64,000 nt of DNA from Actinoplanes xinjiangensis (GTDB taxonomy: Bacteria; Actinomycetota; Actinomycetes; Mycobacteriales; Micromonosporaceae): positions 62,001 through 126,000 of the forward strand of contig NZ_QGGR01000004.1 in NCBI RefSeq assembly GCF_003148685.1, written 5' to 3'. The notes below the pieces were generated by a model. It was not told the origin of the DNA and ran no database searches. It was given only the letters and a program-made list of their open reading frames with translations. A program made the translations under genes and the position numbers. Positions 55,948-63,459 of the stretch are shown here, one piece after another (positions within the stretch are counted from its first letter, which is position 1; every line of letters begins with the position of its first letter).

Positions 55948-56277
55948 TCAGTACGTGTTGCTGGTGCTGCTGCCCTTCGGCGTGGTGGCGAGCGAGTCGC
56001 TCGACGTGAGCAACGCGTCTGTGGTGTCCGTGCTGCTGTCGGTGGTCCCGGTGGTGTTGAGCTTCTCCCCGAGCTTCGACGACTGCAGCTTGTCCTTGCC
56101 CTCGGTGTACAGCTTGTTGGCCTGCGCCTGGGCGACTCCGGCGGCCTCCTGCACCGTCGGGTGCTCCCAGAGCTTCTGTGCGTTGGACCGGATCTCTTCG
56201 TACTTCTCCCGGCCGGCACGGCTGCCCAGGACGAAGCCCGCCGCGAGACCGGTGATGAACATCAGCTTTCCGCGCAT
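55948..56277 (-). CDS. YtxH-like small membrane protein
   Basis: 109 residues. An N-terminal transmembrane segment (GKLMFITGLAAGFVLGSRAG) is followed by a helical charged domain (EKYEEIRSNAQKLWEHPTV) and a Ser/Thr-rich tail. The GSRAGREKYE motif is typical of YtxH-domain proteins linked to envelope stress. ATG at 56277 with GGAAGGAG upstream. Longer frame to 56430 is rejected. Confidence 0.78.
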   Translation of the reverse strand: MRGKLMFITGLAAGFVLGSRAGREKYEEIRSNAQKLWEHPTVQEAAGVAQAQANKLYTEGKDKLQSSKLGEKLNTTGTTDSSTDTTDALLTSSDSLATTPKGSSTSNTY

Positions 56278-56494
56278 GGTGGCGGCTCCTTCCGTAGTTC
56301 GACGCGCGTGCGTCTGCGGGGTGCATACCCATCCTGCCGTGGCGATACTCCCCGCATCCCGATTTCCACCCAGCTGTCGGGCCGCCGCGTGAACGGGGGT
56401 ATCCCGTTCGCGGGGGGCCCAGGTGGTCATGTAGTCTGTTCACCGTCGCCAGGGAAACCGGACGACAAGCAGGAGAACCATCGCAGTGGAACGA

Positions 56495-56570
56495 TCCCCG
56501 ATAGCTCAATTGGCAGAGCAGCCGGCTGTTAACCGGCAGGTTATAGGTTCGAGTCCTATTCGGGGAGCCA
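56495..56570 (+). tRNA. tRNA-Asn (GTT)
   Basis: Full cloverleaf: acceptor TCCCCGA pairs with TCGGGGA, D-arm GCTC/GAGC, anticodon stem GCCGG/CCGGC around loop CTGTTAA giving anticodon GTT, and a T-arm with GGTTCGAGTCC. The discriminator is G at 56567 and CCA is encoded at 56568-56570. Confidence 0.97.
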
Positions 56571-56572
56571 TC

Positions 56573-56640
56573 AACCAGGCCGTAAAGGCCTGGTTTTTGT
56601 GTTTCTGGAGGCTGTGCCAATGGCACAGCCTCTTTCCTTT
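56573..56640 (+). terminator. Double terminator after tRNA-Asn
   Basis: First hairpin: 9-bp stem AACCAGGCC (56573-56581) with 56587-56595 followed by a T-rich run TTTTGTGTTT. Second hairpin: 11-bp stem GAGGCTGTGCC (56608-56618) with 56622-56632 followed by TTTCCTTT. Both are classic intrinsic terminators, unusually T-rich for this genome. Confidence 0.9.
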
Positions 56641-56723
56641 CGGCGCCGAGCGTCCCGCGCATGCCCCGACTGCCGCCGGGCCGGCGGGCGCGGATCGGTG
56701 GTCCGCGCCCGCCGGGGCCGCTG

Positions 56724-57704
56724 CTACAGCCAGCCGCGCTGGGCGGCCTTGAGGCCGGCCTCGAAACGGCTGCGGGCGTTCAGGCGCTCCATCAGGTCGG
56801 CCATGACGCGCCGGGCGGTGCGGTGGGAGACACCGAGGCGGGTCGCGGCGGCCTCGTCGGTGAGTCCCTGGGCCAGGAGCTTCAGCAGCGCCCGTTCCTG
56901 CGTGGTGAGTCCCTCCCGGTCCGGGTCGGCCGCCGCGCCCAGCGGGGTCGCGATCTCCCAGACCTGCTCGAAGAGGGCGATCATGGGGGCGAGGATGGCG
57001 GTGCCGGAGACCAGCAGGGCGCCGCGGCGGGTGTTCGTGGCGTCGAGCGGGATGAGCGCGGCCCTGCGGTCGACGACGACCATGCGCGGCGGCAGGATCG
57101 CGGAGGTACGGAACTCGGCTCCGCTGTCGGTGAGGAAGCGGGCGTGCCGCATCGTCTCCGGTGAGTTCCGGATGCTGTCCAGTCCGATCGTCCGCATCCG
57201 GACGTTGCGGGCGAGGATCTGCGCGTCGTTGCGACCGGCGTGCTCCAGCGCGGCCGGGGACTGCGCGCCGCCCGGCATGAACGTCATCACCTCGTCGCGG
57301 GCCTCCTGCGCGAGCAGCTGGAGCTGGTCACGGACCGCGTCCATGCCGAGGAGTTCGCTGGCCACCGGTCCGGTGGAGCGTTCGGTGTGGCTCAGGCCGT
57401 CGATGAGGCGCGCGATCGCGGCCTGACTCTGGGCCACCTCCTGCTGCCGGCGAGCCAGGTCGGCCTGTTGCCGGGCCAGTGCCACCCGCAGTCCGACCTC
57501 CGGATCCACGACGTGGATGCCCTGTGGTGCCTCCGTCGACTCGCGCAGGAGAGCGAGGTCGAACAGCGAGTCCAGGGCGGTGCGGACCTGTTCCTCATCG
57601 ACGCCGAGGTGGTCGGCCAGCTCGGCCACGCTCCGGCTGGACTCCTCCAGCAGTGAGCGGTAGACCGATTCCGTCGTCGTTGGTAATCCCAAGGCACCCA
57701 ACAT
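56724..57704 (-). CDS. LuxR-type regulator with TrmB-like N-terminal domain
   Basis: 326-residue transcription factor. An N-terminal winged-helix (TTTESVYRSLLEESSRSVAE..., like TrmB) at about 8-65, a coiled-coil (RQQADLARRQQEVAQSQAAI), a central ligand or phospholipase-D-like domain, and a C-terminal LuxR HTH (LTTQERALLKLLAQGLTDEAAA, RLGVSHRTARRVMADLM). ATG 57704 has a GGGGGGAG site. Divergent from a small secreted peptide gene, a common LuxR-TrmB neighbourhood. Its ligand is unknown. Confidence 0.86.
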   Translation of the reverse strand: MLGALGLPTTTESVYRSLLEESSRSVAELADHLGVDEEQVRTALDSLFDLALLRESTEAPQGIHVVDPEVGLRVALARQQADLARRQQEVAQSQAAIARLIDGLSHTERSTGPVASELLGMDAVRDQLQLLAQEARDEVMTFMPGGAQSPAALEHAGRNDAQILARNVRMRTIGLDSIRNSPETMRHARFLTDSGAEFRTSAILPPRMVVVDRRAALIPLDATNTRRGALLVSGTAILAPMIALFEQVWEIATPLGAAADPDREGLTTQERALLKLLAQGLTDEAAATRLGVSHRTARRVMADLMERLNARSRFEAGLKAAQRGWL

Positions 57705-57985
57705 TGAATCTGCTCCCCCCGCAGCAAAAACTTTGATCTTGGACCGCGATGGTTGCACAGGCGGACACCAGTATCAATGGACTCTGGGGCTCCGCGTCGC
57801 CGGGTGGTTGCTCAGCGTGGTCGTGGCCGCATTGGTCCACGGCCGCTTCCGGCCAGGCCTTCTCTCTTCCGTACGTGGTCCGGTGGCGGCGAAGATATTC
57901 CCAGAACGCAGGCCGGCACCCGGGAAACGGCAAGCGATTCGAATCAAGCTTTGAATTCCACTGCTCTTTCGAACGGGGTCGTCTC

Positions 57986-58153
57986 ATGTCTGCACGCATT
58001 AATTACACTGGTGCCGCTCTTTCCCTCCTCGTCGGTGTCCTGGCGTTCGCCGGTTTGGTCGGCGGGGACCGGGGCACTGGCGGCGGGGAGACGCCGGGAA
58101 CGGTGTCCGTGCAGATCGCCGACGGCCCGTCCGGAAGCCTTATCTGGGACTGA
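57986..58153 (+). CDS. Small secreted peptide (55 aa)
   Basis: Short ORF starting MSARINYTGAALSLLVGVLA: a basic-polar start and hydrophobic core fit a signal peptide. The mature part is about 30 residues (DRGTGGGETPGTVSVQ...SGSLIWD). No strong ribosome site but a CGGGG-like word lies 10 bp upstream. Divergent from the LuxR-type regulator. May be an extracellular signal for it; unproved. Confidence 0.55.
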   Translation: MSARINYTGAALSLLVGVLAFAGLVGGDRGTGGGETPGTVSVQIADGPSGSLIWD

Positions 58154-58159
58154 TGTCTG

Positions 58160-58453
58160 ATGCGGCTGGCCATGGTTTCCATCGTTCCGAGCGGTGACCT
58201 CGTGCTTCCTGTCAACGAGGCCGCGGTGCTGGACACGATCTGGGCGGCCGTTCTACCGGAAGACCTTGTCGAGCACCTGTCGGTGCGGGTCCTGCAGTGC
58301 GAGATCGTCGTCGGTGTCTTCGCCGCGATGGTGGACGCGGAACGACTGCGGACGATCGCGCTGGATCTGGTGACACGTGCCTGCGAAATGTCGCCGCTGC
58401 TGCGCGGTGGGATCACCTGCCGGAACCGCAGCGTCGCGAATCTTCTTCTCTAG
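58160..58453 (+). CDS. Hypothetical protein
   Basis: 97 residues, no signal peptide. Predicted helical with a hydrophobic-acidic pattern (VLPEDLVEHLSVRVLQCEIVV...). The ATG at 58160 starts 6 bp after the small peptide stop, so they probably form an operon with it. Not recognised. Confidence 0.55.
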   Translation: MRLAMVSIVPSGDLVLPVNEAAVLDTIWAAVLPEDLVEHLSVRVLQCEIVVGVFAAMVDAERLRTIALDLVTRACEMSPLLRGGITCRNRSVANLLL

Positions 58454-58517
58454 CTCTATCCCTCTTTTCTGACTTTGACAGTCGGATGCGGCTGTCTGAA
58501 ATCAAACGGAGCTTTCC

Positions 58518-60023
58518 ATGCGAGCACGAATCTCCTCCCGTCCATCGAGGAACGTCGATGCACCGACCGGTGGGGCGCGTCACAAGGTGAACAGACTGCT
58601 GGCCGGAGCGCTCGGACTCGTCATGGCCACGGGGCTCGGCGCCGTCGTCGGGGCCACGGCCACCGCCGTCGCCGCCCCGTCCGCGGCGTCCGCGGCCTCC
58701 TCGGTGAACGGCCCGATCAGCCGCAAGGAGGTCATGGACCGGGCCGAGTTCTGGGCCGACCTGGGTCAGCCGTACAGCCAGACGACGTGGTCCGGCGATC
58801 CGCAGGGCAAGTCGTACCGCAACGACTGCTCCGGACTGGTGTCGATGGCCTGGCACGTGGACGGCAGTTTCACCACCGGCACCTTCCCGGGCAGTGGGCT
58901 GGCCAGCCCACTCGGCAGCCTGCACGACCTGAAGCCGGGCGACGCCATCCACAAGGACGGGCACATGGAGTTGTTCGCCTTCTGGAAGAACGAGCGCAAC
59001 CACAGCGAAGGCGCCTATGTCTACTCCTTCAACAAGGACGGCGAGCCGGTCCGGTCGCCCAACGAGGAGAACCGCAAGGGCAACATCGGGTACAACAGCT
59101 GGTCCGACATGTCGACGTACCGGGCGTGGCGCTACAACAAGATCGTCGACGACTACCGCCCGTTCGACAGCTTCACCGGTGACGCCAAGACCGACCTGGT
59201 GATTCACAACGGCACTGATGTCGGCGTGCGCAAGGGGACCGGCTCCGGTTTCTCGGACCTGGGTGTGGTGACCTCGGGGTGGGGCCGGTTCCACGGTATG
59301 AAGGTGGCCAACGGGATGGGCCGGCTGTTCTACGGCGATTTCAACGGTGACCACTACACCGACATGATCGTGCATTCGGGCACTGATGTGTCGGTGCGGT
59401 TGAACAACAAGAGCAACGCGTTCGGTGGCGGCACCGTGGTCAGTTCGGGCTGGGGCCGGTTCCACGGTATGGACGTGGCCGACGGTCTGGGCCGGTTGTA
59501 CTTCGCCGACTACAACGCCGACGGGTACACCGACATGGTCGTCCACCATGGCACCGAGGTGTGGGTCCGGCTCAACACCACGAACGGCGGCTTCGACGGC
59601 GGTCGTCTCGTGAGCTCGGGCTGGGGCCGCTTCCACGGGATGAACGTCCCCAACGGCATGGGCCGGCTCTACTTCGCCGACTACAACGCCGACGGCTTCG
59701 ACGACATGATCGTGCACTCGGGCACCGACGTCTCGGTCCGCCTGAACAACAACGCCAAGGGCTTCACGCCGGCCGGAACGGTGAGCTCGGGCTGGGGCCG
59801 CTTCCACGGCATGGACGTGACCGACGGTCTGGGCCGGCTGTACTTCGCCGACTACGACGGTGACGGCTTCGACGACATGGTCGTCCACCAGGGCACCGAC
59901 GTCTTCGTCCGGCTGAACAACACCGCCAGCGGGTTCGACGGTGGCCGGCTCGTCACCTCGGGCTGGGGCCGGTTCCACGGCATGCAGGTGACCAACGGCC
60001 TGGGGCGTCTCTACTTCGCCTGA
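58518..60023 (+). CDS. Secreted NlpC/P60-like putative wall hydrolase with FG-GAP repeats
   Basis: 501-residue exported protein. A signal peptide lies at about 25-60. An NlpC/P60- or CHAP-like domain (65-215) has the catalytic Cys in RNDCSGLVSMAW and a His in KDGHMELFAFW. Then come about five FG-GAP/VCBS beta-propeller repeats of 57 residues, each with GWGRFHGM and a calcium-type DYNADGYTD motif. ATG with GGAG upstream. Probably cleaves peptidoglycan peptides. Its repeats are nearly identical in DNA to those of the next gene. Confidence 0.82.
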   Translation: MRARISSRPSRNVDAPTGGARHKVNRLLAGALGLVMATGLGAVVGATATAVAAPSAASAASSVNGPISRKEVMDRAEFWADLGQPYSQTTWSGDPQGKSYRNDCSGLVSMAWHVDGSFTTGTFPGSGLASPLGSLHDLKPGDAIHKDGHMELFAFWKNERNHSEGAYVYSFNKDGEPVRSPNEENRKGNIGYNSWSDMSTYRAWRYNKIVDDYRPFDSFTGDAKTDLVIHNGTDVGVRKGTGSGFSDLGVVTSGWGRFHGMKVANGMGRLFYGDFNGDHYTDMIVHSGTDVSVRLNNKSNAFGGGTVVSSGWGRFHGMDVADGLGRLYFADYNADGYTDMVVHHGTEVWVRLNTTNGGFDGGRLVSSGWGRFHGMNVPNGMGRLYFADYNADGFDDMIVHSGTDVSVRLNNNAKGFTPAGTVSSGWGRFHGMDVTDGLGRLYFADYDGDGFDDMVVHQGTDVFVRLNNTASGFDGGRLVTSGWGRFHGMQVTNGLGRLYFA

Positions 60024-60072
60024 TCCGCCTCCGCATCGCCCCTCGCACCTCCCTTCGCACCACCGCAGTCGT

Positions 60073-60111
60073 CCGGGTCTGCTGGGCCACCCCCTCGCCC
60101 AGCAGACCCGG
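60073..60111. terminator. Hairpin between the FG-GAP genes
   Basis: Perfect 15-bp stem CCGGGTCTGCTGGGC (60073-60087) with 60097-60111 and a 9-nt loop. Likely terminates the first FG-GAP gene and means the second has its own promoter or is read through. Confidence 0.75.
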
Positions 60112-60131
60112 CCACCCCCTCTGGAGACGCC

Positions 60132-61619
60132 ATGACCCTCGGAAACTCGTTCAAGCGCGGCATCACCGCGGCCCTTGCCGGTGGACTTCTGATCACCGGA
60201 ATGTCCACCGCCGCCCAGGCCGCCCCGGGACCGGCCCAGCCCGCGGACTACGGAATCCTGGCCATCTCGAACACCGCGTGCACCGTCGGCGGCCCGACCG
60301 GCAACGACGGTAGCCTCGCCGACGCACTCAACGGGGTGCTCACCGCCAAGCTCGACGGCTACATGACCGCCTACCGGGTGTCCTGCGCCCGGGAGATCGT
60401 CGAAGCGGTCCGGGAGCGGGGCCTGGCCCGCCGGGCGGCCGTCATCGCGGTCGACACCGCGATCGTCGAGACGGGACTGCAGAACCACGACGTCGAGGTG
60501 GACCACGACAGCCTCGGCCTGTTCCAGCAGCGCGCCTCCTGGGGCAGCGTCGCCAACCGGCTCGACCCGGCGTGGGCCACCAACGCGTTCCTGACCAAGA
60601 TGATCGACAAGTACCCGAACAACGCGTGGCAGAGCGCGCCGGTCGGCGAGGTCGCCCAGACGGTCCAGGTCTCCGCCTATCCCGACCGCTACGCCGTCGA
60701 GGTCGGCGACGCCACGAAGATCGTGGACGCGGTCTGGGACCACGCCGTCGACCGCCCGTTCGACAGTTTCACCGGTGACGCCAAGACCGACCTGGTGATT
60801 CACAACGGCACTGATGTCGGCGTACGCAAGGGGACCGGCTCCGGTTTCTCGGACCTGGGTGTGGTGACCTCGGGGTGGGGTCGGTTCCACGGTATGAAGG
60901 TGGCCAACGGGATGGGCCGGCTGTTCTACGGCGATTTCAACGGTGACCACTACACCGACATGATCGTGCACTCGGGCACTGATGTGTCGGTGCGGTTGAA
61001 CAACAAGAGCAACGCGTTCGGTGGCGGCACCGTGGCCAGTTCGGGCTGGGGCCGGTTCCACGGTATGGACGTGGCCGACGGTCTGGGCCGGTTGTACTTC
61101 GCCGACTACAACGCCGACGGCTACACCGACATGGTCGTCCACCAGGGTTCCGACGTCTTCGTCCGGCTCAACACCACGAACGGCGGGTTCGACGGCGGTC
61201 GTCTCGTGACCTCGGGCTGGGGCCGGTTCCACGGCATGCAGGTGGCCGATGGCCTGGGCCGGCTGTACTTCGCCGACTACAACGGTGACGGCTTCGACGA
61301 CCTGATCGTGCACCAGGGCACCGAGGTGTGGGCGCGGCTCAACACCACGAACGGCGGCTTCGACGGCGGTCGTCTCGTGACCTCGGGCTGGGGCCGGTTC
61401 CACGGCATGCAGGTGACCGACGGCCTGGGCCGGCTGTACTTCGCCGACTACAACGGTGACGGCTTCGACGACATGGCCGTCCACCAGGGTTCCGACGTCT
61501 TCGTCCGGCTCAACACCACGAACGGCGGCTTCGACGGCGGTCGTCTCGTGACGTCGGGCTGGGGTCGCTTCCACGGCATGGACGTGGCCAACGGCCTCGG
61601 GCGGCTCCACCTCGCCTGA
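60132..61619 (+). CDS. Secreted transglycosylase-like protein with FG-GAP repeats
   Basis: 495-residue exported protein. A signal peptide (about 1-30, ending AQAAPG) precedes a lysozyme/transglycosylase-like domain (60-205). The putative catalytic Glu is in AIVETGL and the motif SLGLFQQR follows, as in SLT-type enzymes. About five FG-GAP repeats of 57 residues follow, each with GWGRFHGM and DYNGDGFDD-type calcium sites. The ATG is 108 bp after the previous gene. Probably a glycan-strand cleaving partner of the NlpC-like protein. Confidence 0.8.
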   Translation: MTLGNSFKRGITAALAGGLLITGMSTAAQAAPGPAQPADYGILAISNTACTVGGPTGNDGSLADALNGVLTAKLDGYMTAYRVSCAREIVEAVRERGLARRAAVIAVDTAIVETGLQNHDVEVDHDSLGLFQQRASWGSVANRLDPAWATNAFLTKMIDKYPNNAWQSAPVGEVAQTVQVSAYPDRYAVEVGDATKIVDAVWDHAVDRPFDSFTGDAKTDLVIHNGTDVGVRKGTGSGFSDLGVVTSGWGRFHGMKVANGMGRLFYGDFNGDHYTDMIVHSGTDVSVRLNNKSNAFGGGTVASSGWGRFHGMDVADGLGRLYFADYNADGYTDMVVHQGSDVFVRLNTTNGGFDGGRLVTSGWGRFHGMQVADGLGRLYFADYNGDGFDDLIVHQGTEVWARLNTTNGGFDGGRLVTSGWGRFHGMQVTDGLGRLYFADYNGDGFDDMAVHQGSDVFVRLNTTNGGFDGGRLVTSGWGRFHGMDVANGLGRLHLA

Positions 61620-61633
61620 CCCGGCACCGCACC

Positions 61634-61669
61634 CGCGCCTCCCATCGGTTCACGCCGGTGGGAGGCGCG
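61634..61669. terminator. Terminator hairpin after the FG-GAP pair
   Basis: 15-bp stem CGCGCCTCCCATCGG (61634-61648) with 61655-61669, one G-T wobble, 6-nt loop, 15 bp after the stop. Confidence 0.75.
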
Positions 61670-61874
61670 GTCGCGTGTCCGGCCCCGACCGTCAGGGGCC
61701 CGGCACGAGGGTCGTGGAGCGCGAGACGGTGATCCTTCTGGATCGGGTCGGTGTCGGTCGTACCCCCGTGTGGGTTTGATCCCGCGGCCTCCGGCCGCCT
61801 GTCGCTTTCGCCTCCTCCGCGGCAGTTGCCCGGGTACGCTGAGTATCGCGTTGATTGCAGTCAGTGAGGTGGAC

Positions 61875-63140
61875 ATGTCGCAGCCGGTAGAGGTGGACGT
61901 CGTCATCATCGGCGGCGGGCTCGCCGGGCTGTCCGCTGCCCGCCGTCTGGACCGGGCCGGCGTCGAATGGCTCCTGGTGGAAGGCTCCGACCGGATCGGC
62001 GGGCGGGTCGCCACCGACGTGATCGACGGCTGGCGCATGGACCGCGGATTCCAGACGCTCAACACCGCCTACCCCCGGCTGCCCGCACTCGTCGACATCG
62101 ACGCGCTCGACCTGCGCTACTTCACCTCCGGCGTGCTGGTGCGCCGCTGTGGCGAGCTGCACCGCCTGGAGAACCCGGTCCGCGAGCCGCTGATGACACC
62201 GCAGACCCTGATCTCCGGCATCGGCACCCTCACCGACCGGCTCAAGTTCGCCGCCCTCGCCACCCGCTGCGCCACCCTGCCGGTCCACCGCCTCCTCGAC
62301 ATGCCGGAGACCACCACCCAGGAGATGCTGCGCGCCGCCGGGCTCTCCCACCGGATCATCGAAGAGGCGCTGCGGCCGTTCTTCTCCGGCGTCTTCGCCG
62401 ACCGGACCCTCGACACGTCCAGCCACGTCGCCGCGATGGTGCTGCGCTCGTTCGCCCGCGGCCGGATCGGGGTGCCCGCCGCCGGCATGGCCGCGCTGCC
62501 CGCCGCGATCGCCGGGCCGCTGCCGTTCCCGCAACTGCTGATCGGCGCGCGGGCCCTCGCCGTCGGGCCCGGAATGGTCGTCACCGAGGGTGGCGAGGTC
62601 CGGTGCCGGGCGGTGATCGTCGCCACCGACCCGATCGGCGCCGCGACCCTGCTGCCCGACCGGCTGCCCCGGCCCGACGTGCACAGCCTCACCACGTTCT
62701 ACTTCGGCGCCGACCGCGCCCCCGTCGACGAGCCGATCCTCCTGCTCGACGGCGACCGGCGGGAGATCATCGCCAACACCGTCGTGATGAGCAACGCCGC
62801 CCCCGAGTACGCCCCCGGCGGCAAGAGCCTCATCGCGGCCACCGTCGTCGGGATCTCGGCGCCCTCCGGCGCCTCGGAGACCGTCATCCGGGTCGAGCTG
62901 GCGAGGATGTACGGGGTGCCGACCGACGACTGGGAACTCCTCGGTGTGGTCACCGTGCCGCAGGCTCTCCCCGCCGCCCGCCCGCCCCAGACCCGGCTGC
63001 GCAAGCCGGTCCACCTCGGCGACGGCCTCTTCGTCGCCGGCGACCACCGGGACAGCCCGTCGATTCAGGGCGCGATGGCCGGCGGCTGGCGCACCGCAGG
63101 ATCAGTCCTGGCATCACTTGGTGCCCGGGTAGGCGTTTAA
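61875..63140 (+). CDS. FAD-dependent amine oxidase/phytoene-desaturase-like oxidoreductase
   Basis: 421-residue flavoprotein. N-terminal Rossmann motif VIIGGGLAGLSAARRL, GGRVATD and the MDRGFQ segment; the C-terminal flavin site is LFVAGDHRDSPSIQGAMAGG. This fits the NAD(P)-binding amino-oxidase family used for amine oxidation, carotenoid or sterol desaturation. ATG 61875 with GAGGTGG upstream. Isolated, so the substrate is unknown. Confidence 0.88.
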   Translation: MSQPVEVDVVIIGGGLAGLSAARRLDRAGVEWLLVEGSDRIGGRVATDVIDGWRMDRGFQTLNTAYPRLPALVDIDALDLRYFTSGVLVRRCGELHRLENPVREPLMTPQTLISGIGTLTDRLKFAALATRCATLPVHRLLDMPETTTQEMLRAAGLSHRIIEEALRPFFSGVFADRTLDTSSHVAAMVLRSFARGRIGVPAAGMAALPAAIAGPLPFPQLLIGARALAVGPGMVVTEGGEVRCRAVIVATDPIGAATLLPDRLPRPDVHSLTTFYFGADRAPVDEPILLLDGDRREIIANTVVMSNAAPEYAPGGKSLIAATVVGISAPSGASETVIRVELARMYGVPTDDWELLGVVTVPQALPAARPPQTRLRKPVHLGDGLFVAGDHRDSPSIQGAMAGGWRTAGSVLASLGARVGV

Positions 63141-63161
63141 TGCCTGTTTCAGGGGGTTTCA

Positions 63162-63332
63162 ATGAGCGACATCAACCCGGAGAACTACGCTGAATTCACC
63201 ACCCAGGACGGCCCCGAATGCCCCAGCTGCTCCGATGAGGAGACGCCCCGGGTGGAGGATCTCCAGCCACCGGACATGGTCGAAGATCCCCGGCGACAGA
63301 TCATTCTTCTGCCGAAATCCCTGGTGCCGTGA
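63162..63332 (+). CDS. Small acidic CxxC protein (56 aa)
   Basis: Short ORF with AGGGGG 7 bp before ATG 63162. It encodes MSDINPENYAEFTTQDG, then ECPSCSDEE, then a Pro/Asp-rich and a hydrophobic end (RRQIILLPKSLVP). A single CxxC could bind metal or be redox active. It sits 21 bp after the oxidoreductase, and may be its operon partner. Not recognised. Confidence 0.6.
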   Translation: MSDINPENYAEFTTQDGPECPSCSDEETPRVEDLQPPDMVEDPRRQIILLPKSLVP

Positions 63333-63382
63333 TAGATCGCTAGGCTCGGGGGCGGGGCACGGGATAGGATCGCCGCCGGTAC

Positions 63383-63459
63383 GGGGCGGTAGCTCAGTGG
63401 GTTAGAGCAGTCGACTCATAATCGATCGGTCACGGGTTCGAGTCCCGTCCGCCCCACCA
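63383..63459 (+). tRNA. tRNA with anticodon CAT (Met, or Ile2)
   Basis: Cloverleaf: acceptor GGGGCGG/CCGCCCC, D-arm GCTC/GAGC, anticodon loop CTCATAA giving CAT, T-arm GGGTTCGAGTCCC, discriminator A and encoded CCA at 63457-63459. CAT may be elongator Met or lysidine-modified Ile2; D-stem and anticodon-stem composition look more like elongator Met. The 3' half, 63416-63459, is overlapped by the antisense end of the integrase gene. Confidence 0.95.

Noticed and set aside
57749..57985. N-terminal extension of the 55-residue secreted peptide
   Set aside because: The extension is low-confidence, lies in the divergent promoter region, and would bury the signal peptide.
58413..61610. 1065-codon open frame antisense to the FG-GAP genes
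   Set aside because: It is an artefact of the repeated high-GC sense coding sequence; it has no ribosome site or homology and opposes two well-supported secreted proteins.
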